A stretch of DNA of 64,000 bases from Reticulitermes speratus (taxonomy: Eukaryota > Arthropoda > Insecta > Blattodea > Rhinotermitidae): assembly GCA_021186555.1 (NCBI GenBank), contig JAJKFL010000026.1, forward strand, positions 124,001 to 188,000. Direction: 5' to 3'. Shown here one piece after another: positions 24,949-37,559 of this stretch. Position numbers and translations under genes: made by a program. Position 1 is the first letter of the stretch. Each line of letters starts with the position of its first letter. The notes beneath the pieces are model-generated. The model worked only from the letters and a program-made list of their open reading frames with translations. It was not told where the DNA came from and made no database searches.

Positions 24949-27883
24949 TATATAGCCATAGCAGCTTGCCATTACAGTGTGTCACTCAGTACAATCGACG
25001 CTCTACTGTACATAGCCATAGCAGCTTGCCATTACAGTGTGTCACTCAGTACAATCGACGCTCTACTGTATATAGCCATAGCAGCTTGCCATTACAGTGT
25101 GTCACTCAGTACAATCGACGCTCTACTGTATATAGCCATAGCAGCTTGCCATTACCGTGTGTCACTCAGTACAATCGACGCTCTACTGTATATAGCCATA
25201 GCAGCTTGCCATTACAGTGTGTCACTCAGTACAATCGACGCTCTACTGTATATAGCCATAGCAGCTTGCCATTACAGTGTGTCACTCAGTACAATCGACG
25301 CTCTACTGTATATAGCCATAGCAGCTTGCCATTACCGTGTGTCACTCAGTACAATCGACGCTCTACTGTATATAGCCATAGCAGCTTGCCATTACCGTGT
25401 GTCACTCAGTACAATCGACGCTCTACTGTATATAGCCATAGCAGCTTGCCATTACCGTGTGTCACTCAGTACAATCGACGCTCTACTGTATATAGCCATA
25501 GCAGCTTGCCATTACCGTGTGTCACTCAGTACAATCGACGCTCTACTGTATATAGCCATAGCAGCTTGCCATTACCGTGTGTCACTCAGTACAATCGACG
25601 CTCTACTGTATATAGCCATAGCAGCTTGCCATTACCGTGTGTCACTCAGTACAATCGACGCTCTACTGTATATAGCCATAGCAGCTTGCCATTACCGTGT
25701 GTCACTCAGTACAATCGACGCTCTACTGTATATAGCCATAGCAGCTTGCCATTACATGTGTGTCACTCAGTACAATCGACGCTCTACTGTATATAGCCAT
25801 AGCAGCTTGCCATTACGTGTGTCACTCAGTACAATCGACGCTCTACTGTAATAGCCATAGCAGCTTGCCATTACAGTGTGTCACTCAGTACAATCGAGCT
25901 CTATGGGGGGGGGCTGTATATAGCCATAGCAGCTTGCCATTACCGTGTGTCACTCAGTACAATCGACGCTCTACTGTATATAGCCATAGCAGCTTGCCAT
26001 TACGTGTGTCACTCAGTACAATCGACGCTCTACTGTATAATAGCCATAGCAGCTTGCCATTACAGTGTGTCACTCAGTACAATCGACGCTCTACTGTATA
26101 TAGCCATAGCAGCTTGCCATTACAGTGTGTCACTCAGTACAATCGACGCTCTACTGTATATAGCCATAGCAGCTTGCCATTACCGTGTGTCACTCAGTAC
26201 AATCGACGCTCTACTGTATATAGCCATAGCAGCTTGCCATTACAGTGTGTCACTCAGTACAATCGACGCTCTACTGTATATAGCCATAGCAGCTTGCCAT
26301 TACAGTGTGTCACTCAGTACAATCGACGCTCTACTGTATATAGCCATAGCAGCTTGCCATTACAGTGTGTCACTCAGTACAATCGACGCTCTACTGTATA
26401 TAGCCATAGCAGCTTGCCATTACGTGTGTCACTCAGTACAATCGACGCTCTACTGTATATAGCCATAGCAGCTTGCCATTACGTGTGTCACTCAGTACAA
26501 TCGACGCTCTACTGTATATAGCCATAGCAGCTTGCCATTACAGTGTGTCACTCAGTACAATCGACGCTCTACTGTATATAGCCATAGCAGCTTGCCATTA
26601 CAGTGTGTCACTCAGTACAATCGACGCTCTACTGTATATAGCCATAGCAGCTTGCCATTACAGTGTGTCACTCAGTACAATCGACGCTCTACTGTATATA
26701 GCCATAGCAGCTTGCCATTACGTGTGTCACTCAGTACAATCGACGCTCTACTGTATATAGCCATAGCAGCTTGCCATTACACGTGTGTCACTCAGTACAA
26801 TCGACGCTCTACTGTATATAGCCATAGCAGCTTGCCATTACATGTGTGTCACTCAGTACAATCGACGCTCTACTGTATATAGCCATAGCAGCTTGCCATT
26901 ACATGTGTCACTCAGTACAATCGACGCTCTACTGTATATAGCCATAGCAGCTTGCCATTACAGTGTGTCACTCAGTACAATCGACGCTCTACTGTATATA
27001 GCCATAGCAGCTTGCCATTACACGTGTGTCACTCAGTACAATCGACGCTCTACTGTATATAGCCATAGCAGCTTGCCATTACAGTGTGTCACTCAGTACA
27101 ATCGACGCTCTACTGTATATAGCCATAGCAGCTTGCCATTACGTTGTGTCACTCAGTACAATCGACGCTCTACTGTATATAGCCATAGCAGCTTGCCATT
27201 AATGTGTCACTCAGTACAATCGACGCTCTACTGTATATAGCCATAGCAGCTTGCCATTACAGTGTGTCACTCAGTACAATCGACGCTCTACTGTATATAG
27301 CCATAGCAGCTTGCCATTACGTTGTGTCACTCAGTACAATCGACGCTCTACTGTATATAGCCATAGCAGCTTGCCATTACAGTTGTGTCAAATCAGTACA
27401 ATCGACGCTCTACTGTATATAGCCATAGCAGCTTGCCATTACAGTGTGTCACTCAGTACAATCGACGCTCTACTGTATATAGCCATAGCAGCTTGCCATT
27501 ACAGTGTGTCACTCAGTACAATCGACGCTCTACTGTATATAGCCATAGCAGCTTGCCATTACATTGTGTCACTCAGTACAATCGACGCTCTACTGTATAT
27601 AGCCATAGCAGCTTGCCATTACATGTGTGTCACTCAGTACAATCGACGCTCTACTGTATATAGCCATAGCAGCTTGCCATTACATTGTGTCACTCAGTAC
27701 AATCGACGCTCTACTGTATATAGCCATAGCAGCTTGCCATTACAGTGTGTCACTCAGTACAATCGACGCTCTACTGTATATAGCCATAGCAGCTTGCCAT
27801 TACAGTGTGTCACTCAGTACAATCGACGCTCTACTGTATATAGCCATAGCAGCTTGCCATTACAGTGTGTCACTCAGTACAAT
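24926..27883. repeat. 60-bp minisatellite seeded by a transposon end
   Basis: About 49 units. Each contains AATCGACGCTCTACTGTA, the last 18 bp of the element at 24635-24948 plus its TA, followed by TATAGCCATAGCAGCTTGCC. The first 13 or so units are almost identical; later units vary by one or two bases at CATTACAGTGTG. The 60-bp period keeps frames open for hundreds of codons; these are artefacts. Confidence 0.96.
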
Positions 27884-27887
27884 CCGC

Positions 27888-28257
27888 AAACCGCAGCCAT
27901 CTTCAGGAAGCTACAAGTGTCAAGACACGTACAGCGTGTTATACAGGCTGTCAAATATAAATGGTAAAATATTTATACAATTACTGTCGTTCCATAAAAG
28001 TACAGTATTATTAAAATCGTATTAAAATTATAACATAAGTCAAGTATTACAATTACGTAAGATGTAGTGCCCAAACATTTGGTGATAGCAATTTATCTCC
28101 AGTTTATAGCACAGCGGAGATCTGTAAATACCTATAAGGTTGAATAAGTGTTAAAGTTAATATCTGTGTGTGTGAAAGAAGAATATAATTCGCAGGTTCA
28201 GACATTCACGCTGTACGTGTCTTGACACTTGTGGCTCCCTGAAGATGGTTGCGGTTT
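27888..28257. mobile_element. 370-bp element with 51-bp inverted terminal repeats
   Basis: The left arm 27888-27938 matches the reverse complement of 28207-28257 at 48 of 51 positions (AAACCGCAGCCATCTTCAGG inward). The interior is AT-rich without a coding frame. This looks like a MITE or two head-to-head repeat copies. The 60-bp array stops five bases before the left arm. Confidence 0.65.
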
Positions 28258-28486
28258 CCAGTAAAACCAACTGCGCACTTAACTGGGGATAAACTGTTGC
28301 TTTGTGATGACAGACGATGTTAAGCTGAGTTGCTTTAATTATACGACGGGCATACTGCAAACTGGATACATAAATATGTCACACTGTAACACGACACGAT
28401 TGTGCAGTAGCCTTTCGTTTATATTCTAATAATTAGCATTTCATTTTAAGTGCGCCAAACAAATTTCCTAAAAATCAACTTCCATA
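28258..28486. other. Intron 1 spacer
   Basis: No feature recognised. Confidence 0.4.
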
Positions 28487-29120
28487 AACCCTCTAAAGCC
28501 CAGTGGTTACTATATGTACCACCATGTTTAACATTCACAAATTCTACGTTCTGCCCACACAGTGTATTTATGTGTTTTGTGTGGATCTCAGAACAAACAG
28601 CGATTATTTCACTGTACAGCATTAACTGACTGGTTTGTATAACTGAGACGGAGTATGTTTACTGCGCGGTACGGACTGTATTTATGTGTTTTGTGTGGAT
28701 CTCAGAACAAACAGCGATTATTTCACTGTACAACATTAACTGACTGGTTTGTATAACTGAGACGGAGTGTGTTTACTGCGCGGTACGGACTGAGTGTTTA
28801 TGTAAAGTGTGTTTACTGCGCGGTACGGACTGGATGTTTATGTAAAGTGTGTTTACTGCGCGGTACGGACTGAATGTTTATGTAAAGTGTTTTTACTGCG
28901 CGGTACGGACTGAGTGATTATGTAAAGTGTGTTTACTGCGCGGTACGGACTGAATGTTTATGTAAAGTGTGTTTACTGCGCGGTACGGACTGTATGTTTA
29001 TGTAAAGTGTGTTTACTGCGCGGCACGGACTGAATATTTATGTAAAGTGTGTTTACTGCGAGGTACGAGCTGAATGTTTAAATTCAGTTCAGGTTAATTT
29101 TAGTCTAATGGGTGAACGCA
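28487..29120 (+). mobile_element. Dispersed repeat with internal tandem region, copy 1
   Basis: Starts CTCTAAAGCCCAGTGGTTAC and contains a 114-bp unit (TGTGTTTTGTGTGGATCTCA) about twice and a 40-bp unit (TTTACTGCGCGGTACGGACT) about seven times. It ends TCAGGTTAATTTTAGTCTAA. The same family recurs at 32281, 34657 and 47661. Its class is unknown; no reverse-transcriptase or transposase frame is seen. Confidence 0.75.
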
Positions 29121-29814
29121 CTTGGTAAATAACGACTGATGTGTGTAGACAAATATTCTACATGAATCCACAAGGCCTGTAACATCTCCAATTTTCGTTT
29201 TTGTTTCAAATAAATCTTAGAGCCCAATCAGTCAGGTGAAACACGATAACACATGTACATCGCTCTTTAAGAAAAAGCAGTTGAATTCTCTTTTTAAGTG
29301 ATACCAGATGTTACAGAATCTCTTCGTAAGAAGTATGGAGGGGAGGGGGTGTGTGGAAGATTGAAAGTAGCTGCACAGTGTTGCTACAGGCGAACTGACA
29401 AATAAAAAAACAGGAATGCAGTAGGACCATAAATCTGCTGTTTCCAAGCCCCAACTGTCACACTGTGTACAGAAGGCGTTATACACACTGCAATGGCGGC
29501 TGAGGAATTCTTTTGCAAGTTGGTCCAGACGCATGACTTATGAGGCGACGTTTGATGTTGCGCGCGTCTATTTTAATGTCCTGAGGCGTCTCTTTACTTC
29601 TTTCTTGGCTTGTTTTTGGTGACTGCCAAAACAAACTAATTGCGAGACTTAGGCGCTATGCACAGCCCATTAGAATGAGGCGGCTAGTCGCTACATTTCG
29701 CTAACAACAGACTGGAGTGATTCATTGACAGCTTGCGCCGTATTGCTGCTCTGAGACATTATTGGGGGGGGGGGGGGGGGGGGGGGGGGGTTTGAACAGT
29801 TCATGTTGCGCGTG
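29121..29814. other. Intron 1 unique stretch ending in a 27-nt G run
   Basis: No exon recognised; the minus-strand ORF at 29232-29534 has no recognisable domain. Positions 29764-29790 are an unbroken run of 27 G, a potential G-quadruplex site. Confidence 0.55.
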
Positions 29815-31394
29815 TTACGTGAAACTGATTAGTGATATATTACGTGCAACTGATTAGTGATATATTACGTGCAATTGATTAGTGATATATTACGTGCAAT
29901 TGATTAGTTATATATTACGTGCAATTGATTAGTGATATATTACGTGCAATTGATTAGTGATATATTACGTGCAATTGATTAGTGATATATTACGTGCAAT
30001 TGATTAGTGATATATTACGTGCAATTGATTAGTGATATATTACGTGCAATTGATTAGTGATATATTACGTGCAATTGATTAGTGATATATTACGTGCAAT
30101 TGATTAGTGATATATTACGTGCAATTGATTAGTTATATATTACGTGCAATTGATTAGTGATATATTACGTGCAATTGATTAGTTATATATTACGTGCAAT
30201 TGATTAGTGATATATTACGTGCAATTGATTAGTTATATATTACGTGCAATTGATTAGTGATATATTACGTGCAATTGATTAGTTATATATTACGTGCAAT
30301 TGATTAGTGATATATTACGTGCAATTGATTAGTGATATATTACGTGCAATTGATTAGTTATATATTACGTGCAATTGATTAGTGATATATTACGTGCAAC
30401 TGATTAGTGATATATTACGTGCAATTGATTAGTTACATATTACGTGCAATTGATTAGTGATATATTACGTGCAATTGATTAGTGATATATTACGTGCAAC
30501 TGATTAGTGATATATTACGTGCAACTGATTAGTGATATATTACGTGCAACTGATTAGTGATATATTACGTGCAACTGATTAGTGATATATTACGTGCAAC
30601 TGATTAGTGATATATTACGTGCAACTGATTAGTTATATATTACGTGCAACTGATTAGTGATATATTACGTGCAATTGATTAGTGATATATTACGTGCAAT
30701 TGATTAGTGATATATTACGTGCAATTGATTAGTGATATATTACGTGCAACTGATTAGTGATATATTACGTGCAACTGATTAGTGATATATTACGTGCAAC
30801 TGATTAGTGATATATTACGTGCAACTGATTAGTGATATATTACGTGCAATTGATTAGTTATATATTACGTGCAATTGATTAGTGATATATTACGTGCAAT
30901 TGATTAGTGATATATTACGTGCAATTGATTAGTTATATATTACGTGCAATTGATTAGTGATATATTACGTGCAATTGATTAGTTGTATATTACGTGCAAT
31001 TGATTAGTGATATATTACGTGCAATTGATTAGTTACATATTACGTGCAATTGATGAGTGATATATTACGTGCAATTGATTAGTGATATATTACGTGCAAC
31101 TGATTAGTGATATATTACGTGCAACTGATTAGTTATATATTACGTGCAATTGATTAGTGATATATTACGTGCAATTGATTAGTTACATATTACGTGCAAT
31201 TGATGAGTGATATATTACGTGCAATTGATTAGTGATATATTACGTGCAACTGATTAGTGATATATTACGTGCAACTGATTAGTGATATATTACGTGCAAT
31301 TGATTAGTGATATATTACGTGCAACTGATTAGTGATATATTACGTGCAATTGATTAGTGATATATTACGTGCAACTGATTAGTGATATATTACG
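29815..31394. repeat. 25-bp minisatellite (core TATTACGTGCAATTGATTAG)
   Basis: About 63 units, very regular. Variants CAATTG/CAACTG and GTGATA/GTTATA occur in clustered runs. Each unit holds two ATTA cores and often CAATTG. Confidence 0.97.
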
Positions 31395-32195
31395 GTTTGT
31401 TCATTCCGCCCAACTGCACATATATTAGTTAATAACTAAGTTATGTCGTAATGATTTCTCCTACATGTTTCGGCCTACAAAGGCCATCTTCAGGGGAATA
31501 CTGATACAGAGGAATAAATTCTTGATATGAAATGCCTTCGTGGACGTGCGTAAACAAAACTAGAGTATCGAGCGGTTACAACATAGATGAAGTATAAATG
31601 TTAAAATCACATTGCACGATGCAAACTTCTTTCCTGTACAAGTCGTATTGTTTATGTTAAATTTGCAAACAAATATCTATGTAAACGTTGACACCTTCTT
31701 TTGCAAAATGTTACGTCCTGGCACACAGTTGGATTCAGAACAAAAAGCGAGCTGCCAATTCCACGCAATGACACGACTGCACACTGTCAGCGTATACACC
31801 GTGTTTTGTGTAATGACGTGTGTAGCGAGCCACTGTGCACTGACCTGTAACACACGGCGATGTCTGTATGCTTACACGCATGCGTGCTTCAACTGAACAT
31901 CGTACAACGTTTCGTACACGGGGCTCTGTTCACCATTGATGTTATGGTGGTCATGGAGTTCAATGTGGGACTTTCCTAGACAATTCGTGCGTATTCGTGT
32001 TTATACTGCCTTAATGAAGTCCAAACTGATGCTGGACATAACACCTTGCATTTTATATCAAAATGTTTCCGTCTCTATCAGTGTTCCCTGAAGATGATGG
32101 CCTTTATAAGGACGAAACATGTAGCAGAAATCACTACGATATACCATAGTTACTAATGAACATATGTGCAGTTGGTTGGAATGAGCAATATATAA
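31395..32195. mobile_element. About 800-bp element with long imperfect terminal inverted repeats
   Basis: Left end TGTTCATTCCGCCCAACTGC, then CTACATGTTTCGGCCTACAA and AAGGCCATCTTCAGGGGAA, is matched in inverted order on the right (TTCCCTGAAGATGATGGCCT, ACGAAACATGTAGCAGAAA, GTGCAGTTGGTTGGAATGAG). Arms are about 100 bp with small gaps. An internal frame at 31612-31896 has no recognisable domain. Probably a non-autonomous DNA transposon. Confidence 0.68.
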
Positions 32196-32280
32196 TATAC
32201 TGCTGAAGGGTTCAATTACAGTTGACACTGCAGTACAGGTGTGAGACTTAAGGCTCTCACAGTGGTGGTGATAATACGTA

Positions 32281-34080
32281 GCCCTCTAAAGCCCAGTGGT
32301 TACTATATGTACCGCCATGTTTAACATTCAACAATTCTACGTTCTGCCCACACAGAGTATTTATGTGTTTTGTGTGGATCTCAGAACAAACAGCGATTAT
32401 TTCACTGTACAACATTAACTGACTGGTTTGTATAACTGAGACGGAGTGTGTTTACTGCGCGGTACGGACTGTATTTATGTGTTTTGTGTGGATCTCAGAA
32501 CAAACAGCGATTATTTCACTGTACAACATTAACTGACTGGTTTGTATAACTGAGACGGAGTGTGTTTACTGCGCGGTACGGACTGTATTTATGTGTTTTG
32601 TGTGGATCTCAGAACAAACAGCGATTATTTCACTGTACAGCATTAACTGACTGGTTTGTATAACTGAGACGGAGTGTGTTTACTGCGCGGTACGGACTGT
32701 ATTTATGTGTTTTGTGTGGATCTCAGAACAAACAGCGATTATTTCACTGTACAGCATTAACTGACTGGTTTGTATAACTGAGACGGAGTGTTTTTCTGCG
32801 CGGTACGGACTGTATTTATGTGTTTTGTGTGGATCTCAGAACAAACAGCGATTATTTCACTGTACAGCATTAACTGACTGGTTTGTATAACTGAGACGGA
32901 GTGTGTTTACTGCGCGGTACGGACTGTATTTATGTGTTTTGTGTGGATCTCAGAACAAACAGCGATTATTTCACTGTACAGCATTAACTGACTGGTTTGT
33001 ATAACTGAGACGGAGTGTGTTTACTGCGCGGTACGGACTGTATTTATGTGTTTTGTGTGGATCTCAGAACAAACAGCGATTATTTCACTGTACAGCATTA
33101 ACTGACTGGTTTGTATAACTGAGACGGAGTGTGTTTACTGCGCGGTACGGACTGTATTTATGTGTTTTGTGTGGATCTCAGAACAAACAGCGATTATTTC
33201 ACTGTACAACATTAACTGACTGGTTTGTATAACTGAGACGGAGTGTGTTTACTGCGCGGTACGGACTGGATGTTTATGTAAAGTGTGTTTACTGCGCGGT
33301 ACGGACTGGATGTTTATGTAAAGTGTGTTTACTGCACGGTACGGACTGGATGTTTATGTAAAGTGTGTTTACTGCGCGGTACGGACTGGATGTTTATGTA
33401 AGTGTGTTTACTGCACGGTACGGACTGGATGTTTATGTAAAGTGTGTTTACTGCACGGTACGGACTGGATGTTTATGTAAAGTGTGTTTACTGCGCGGTA
33501 CGGACTGGATGTTTATGTAGTGTGTTTACTGCGCGGTACGGACTGGATGTTTATGTAGTGTGTTTACTGCGCGGTACGGACTGGATGTTTATGTAAAGTG
33601 TGTTTACTGCACGGTACGGACTGGATGTTTATGTAAAGTGTGTTTACTGCACGGTACGGACTGGATGTTTATGTAAAGTGTGTTTACTGCACGGTACGGA
33701 CTGGATGTTTATGTAAAGTGTGTTTACTGCACGGTACGGACTGGATGTTTATGTAAAGTGTGTTTACTGCACGGTACGGACTGGATGTTTATGTAAAGTG
33801 TGTTTACTGCACGGTACGGACTGGATGTTTATGTAAAGTGTGTTTACTGCACGGTACGGACTGGATGTTTATGTAAAGTGTGTTTACTGCACGGTACGGA
33901 CTGGATGTTTATGTAAAGTGTGTTTACTGCACGGTACGGACTGGATGTTTATGTAAAGTGTTTACTGCACGGTACGGACTGGATGTTTATGTAAAGTGTG
34001 TTGACTGCGCGGTACGGACCGGATGTTTATGTAAAGTGTGTTTACTGCGCGGTACGGACTGGATGTTTATATATAATGTA
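32281..34080 (+). mobile_element. Dispersed repeat with expanded internal tandem region, copy 2
   Basis: Begins CCTCTAAAGCCCAGTGGTTA. It carries about eight 114-bp units (32345-33250) followed by about 20 units of the 40-bp type (33250-34075). GCGCGG and GCACGG variants of the 40-bp unit form blocks. Confidence 0.85.
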
Positions 34081-34656
34081 AATGGTTTTCGCATGTCATA
34101 AAGTTAATTTTATGCACAACGTTCTATTCTGTCCCAATGCTCTCCGAAAAAGAAATTATTGCTGTTTAAATCTCCGCAAGCCGTAATAAATGTCGTATTT
34201 ACGTGTACACAACTTAGTTGAATGGGCAGATACATAAAGCATGTAAGCCTTCTGGCAACATTAGTGTTAGTTGTCACTACGTTCTGTGCTATTTAAGTCG
34301 CCAAAAGCATGTAAATTTAACAGTAAATAAACGCCAGTTAATAATAACTTCTGTGTCACATTTGCCACTAACATACGACTGCAGCACCACTAGTGACTGT
34401 TACGAGAAATTACTTCCCCCCCCTCCCGCCTGGATAATTTTATGTGCATTCGTTCCAGCTCATCTCTGGAGGTAAGGACTCCACAGATGTTACAAATGAC
34501 AAGACTTATTTAAGCATATTTTGCTTCTCTTCGCCGGTAGACACATCTACTGTACGACTGCTAAATGACACTGCGCAACACATGACAACAGCGTCACGAG
34601 CTGTCCGAGACTGAACTGGCAGAGTGACACGGACACTCCTGTCGCAATTATCCAAA
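34081..34656. other. Intron 1 spacer
   Basis: No exon, SINE or terminal repeats recognised. The frame at 34218-34475 shows no domain. Confidence 0.4.
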
Positions 34657-35720
34657 GCCTCTAAAGCCCAGTGGTTACTATATGTACCACCATGTTTAAC
34701 ATTCACAAATTCCACGTTCTGCCCACACAGTGTATTTATGTGTTTTGTGTGGATCTCAGAACAAACAGCGATTATTTCACTGTACAACATTAACTGACTG
34801 GTTTGTATAACTGAGACGGAGTGTGTTTACTGCGCGGTACGAGCTGAATGTTATGTAAAGTGTGTTTACTGCGCGGTACGGACTGAATGTTATGTAAAGT
34901 GTGTTTACTGCGCGGTATGGACTGCATGTTTATGTAAAGTGTTTACTGCGCGGTACGGACTGAATTTTATGTAAAGTGTGTTTACTGCGCGGTACGGACT
35001 GTATTTATGTGTTTTGTGTGGATCTCAGAACAAACAGCGATTATTTCACTGTACAGCATTAACTGACTGGTTTGTATAACTGAGACGGAGTGTGTTTACT
35101 GCGCGGTACGAGCTGAGCGTTTATGTAAAGTGTTTACTGCGCGGTACGGACTGAATGTTATGTAAAGTGTGTTTACTGCGCGGTATGGACTGCATGTTTA
35201 TGTAAAGTATGTTTACTGCGCGGTACGGACTGTATTTATGTGTTTTGTGTGGATCTCAGAACAAACAGCGATTATTTCACTGTACAGCATTAACTGACTG
35301 GTTTGTATAACTGAGACGGAGTGTGTTTACTGCGCGGTACGGACTGTATTTATGTGTTTTGTGTGGATCTCAGAACAAACAACGATTATTTCACTGTACA
35401 ACATTAACTGACTGGTTTGTATAACTGAGACGGAGTGTGTTTACTGCGCGGTACGGACTGTATTTATGTGTTTTGTGTGGATCTCAGAACAAACAGCGAT
35501 TATTTCACTGTACAACATTAACTGACTGGTTTGTATAACTGAGACGGAGTGTGTTTACTGCGCGGTACGAGCTGAGTGTTTATGTAAAGTGTTTACTGCG
35601 CGGTACGGACTGAATGTTATGTAAAGTGTGTTTACTGCGCGGTATGGACTGCATGTTTATGTAAAGTGTGTTTACTGCGCGGTACGGACTGAGCGTTTAA
35701 GCATAATTCAGGTTACATTC
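34657..35720 (+). mobile_element. Dispersed repeat with internal tandem region, copy 3
   Basis: Same start as copies 1 and 2. The internal region mixes the two unit types: 40-bp units, one 114-bp unit, 40-bp units, three 114-bp units, 40-bp units. It ends GAGCGTTTAAGCATAATTCA. The minus-strand ORF at 34506-34790 is a product of this repeat. Confidence 0.82.
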
Positions 35721-36134
35721 CGCCTTCACAAGTCGCTACTGTATGCTTCTCACGCAGGCCTCCCAATTTGCAATTGTCAAAATTAATCTCCCTGCTTTAA
35801 AGCTACACATAATTACATTAAATAACCAAATTACGCGCTTTAGCACTAACAAAATAAAAATTCCGCCGCCCTTATCTCAAATTACTACTGTCACCATTCT
35901 AACATCTTCACCTACATTTTTATTTTGATACTACTATTAACAGTAGGACGAGCGGGCGAAGCCTGGGAACCTTCTAACAAATGATGCTCTCCTCTCCCTC
36001 CACCGTATAAAAGTGTCTATGGTAATCACTTGCTCTCCACTTTCTCCTTGCCTCTCTCTCTCTTCCGTCTTGAAACGGTTAAACAACTACCGCTACACAA
36101 TTCCATGTATCTTCTCAACACGCTCAACACGACG
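35721..36134. other. Intron 1 spacer
   Basis: AT-rich, then pyrimidine-rich (CTCTCCACTTTCTCCTTGCC). No exon recognised. Confidence 0.4.
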
Positions 36135-36322
36135 ATGCAACATAAGACAGCTGTAGCTGTGGTCACAACATAAGACAGCTGTAGCTGTGGTCACAACATA
36201 AGACAGCTGTAGCTGTGGTCACAACATAAGACAGCTGTAGCTGTGGTCACAACATAAGACAGCTGTAGCTGTGGTCACAACATAAGACAGCTGTAGCTGT
36301 GGTCACAATATAAGACAGCACT
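36135..36322. repeat. 28-bp array (CATAAGACAGCTGTAGCTGT)
   Basis: About 6.5 nearly identical units. Each contains the CAGCTG palindrome, a possible E-box. Confidence 0.93.
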
Positions 36323-36449
36323 GTCTTTGTCGGTCGGTGTTTGAAACCTGCAGCTAATGGCCAGTGGAGGCAGACGCCACTTGTGTACCGACCGGCAATG
36401 AAGTACAAACACACACACATGATCTTATATTTACGACACAAACATTTCG

Positions 36450-36893
36450 ATTCCACAGAACCGTCAGTAGTGCCACCACACGACACGTCTTATATTCCAC
36501 AGAACCGTCAGTAGTGCCACCACACGACACGTCTTATATTCCACAGAACCGGCAGTAGTGCCACCACACGACACGTCTTATATTCCACAGAACCGGCAGT
36601 AGTGCCACCACACGACACGTCTTATATTCCACAGAACCGTCAGTAGTGCCACCACACGACACGTCTTATATTCCACAGAACCGTCAGTAGTGCCACCACA
36701 CGACACGTCTTATATTCCACAGAACCGTCAGCAGTGCCACCACACGACACGTCTTATATTCCACAGAACCGTCAGCAGTGCCACCACACGACACGTCTTA
36801 TATTCCACAGAACCGTCAGTAGTGCCACCACACGACACGTCTTATATTCCACAGAACCGTCAGTAGTGCCACCACACGACACGTCTTATATTA
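36450..36893. repeat. 44-bp array (core ACAGAACCGTCAGTAGTGCC)
   Basis: About ten units, almost identical; variants CCGTCAG/CCGGCAG and GTAGTG/GCAGTG are paired in neighbours. Short ORFs here are artefacts. Confidence 0.94.
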
Positions 36894-36934
36894 ACAGTCT
36901 TAATATCAAGATAATAAACTTAAAAACAGCCGAA

Positions 36935-37015
36935 CTCGCGCGGTCTAAGACGTGGGTCTGCGGCCGCTCGCTTGCTGGGATTTCGGGTTCGAATTCCGCC
37001 GCGGGCATGAATGTC
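36935..37015 (+). mobile_element. tRNA-like SINE head fragment
   Basis: GCGCGGTCTAAGACGTGGGT resembles a degenerate A box, and GGGTTCGAATTCC at 36985-36997 a B box, at SINE-like spacing. No recognisable body follows. It lies about 320 bp upstream of the homeodomain exon. Confidence 0.55.
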
Positions 37016-37335
37016 TGTCTGTTGTGAGTGTTGTGTGTTGTCAGGTAGAGGTCTTTGCGACGGGCCGATCCCTCGTCCAGAGGGGTCTTACCGAGTGTGT
37101 TTTTTCTAAAAAGTGTGTGATCAGATGCAACAGTAACTCTCTACACCTACAGTGAGTGCAAAAAGTCTGACTACGAAAGGCAACACAATTAAGTAACAGT
37201 TATATAATTAGATCCAGGTGACTCGCCTTTCGTCTCGTATCAATTTTACACACGTAAAACGTTACATGACGAAGCGTGCTGCTCTTCACGTGACACGGCA
37301 CGCACGCCACTGATACCCCCATCACTATGTTCCAG

Positions 37336-37559
37336 AGAGCTCCCGCAACGTCGGTCGAGTGTGCAGGTCACCGCCCGACTCGGACGCGTGCAGTGGCGGT
37401 AACAACAGCTCGGCAGCAGACGAGCGCAAGAAAAGGCCACGCACGGCCTTCACACCGGCTCAAATCAAGTCGTTGGAGGCAGAGTTTGAGAAGAACAAGT
37501 ATCTGTCCGTCGCCAAACGTCTGCAGCTCTCCAAAAGCCTCAAACTTACGGAAACACAG
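37336..37559 (+). CDS. NK7.1-like: NK7-type homeobox protein, coding exon 2 of 4 (homeodomain residues 1-44)
   Basis: The exon begins after ATGTTCCAG and ends at CACAG|GTATGT in phase 0. It adds two bases plus 74 codons, residues 163-237 of the joined protein. A Ser/Asn-rich linker leads into the homeodomain, which starts [14 protein letters not shown] at about residue 194. The N-terminal arm and helices 1 and 2 are intact (F8, L16, F20, Y25, L26, L34, L40, with LTETQ at 40-44). The exon stops between homeodomain residues 44 and 45, a recurrent intron position in ANTP-class genes. The motif KYLSVAKR and the next exon favour NK7 over NK1, Bar, Tlx and Hmx. A second possible acceptor, TGCAG at 37362-37366, would break the frame with exon 1. 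The homeodomain call is near certain; the exact 5' boundary is less so. Confidence 0.88.

Noticed and set aside
24966..28025. Series of frames of up to 290 codons with 20-residue repeats
   Set aside because: Products of the 60-bp array; overlapping frames are equally open.
37362..37366. TGCAG as the exon 2 acceptor
   Set aside because: It would break the frame with exon 1 (phase 1 needs two bases). The upstream TTCCAG at 37330-37335 fits.
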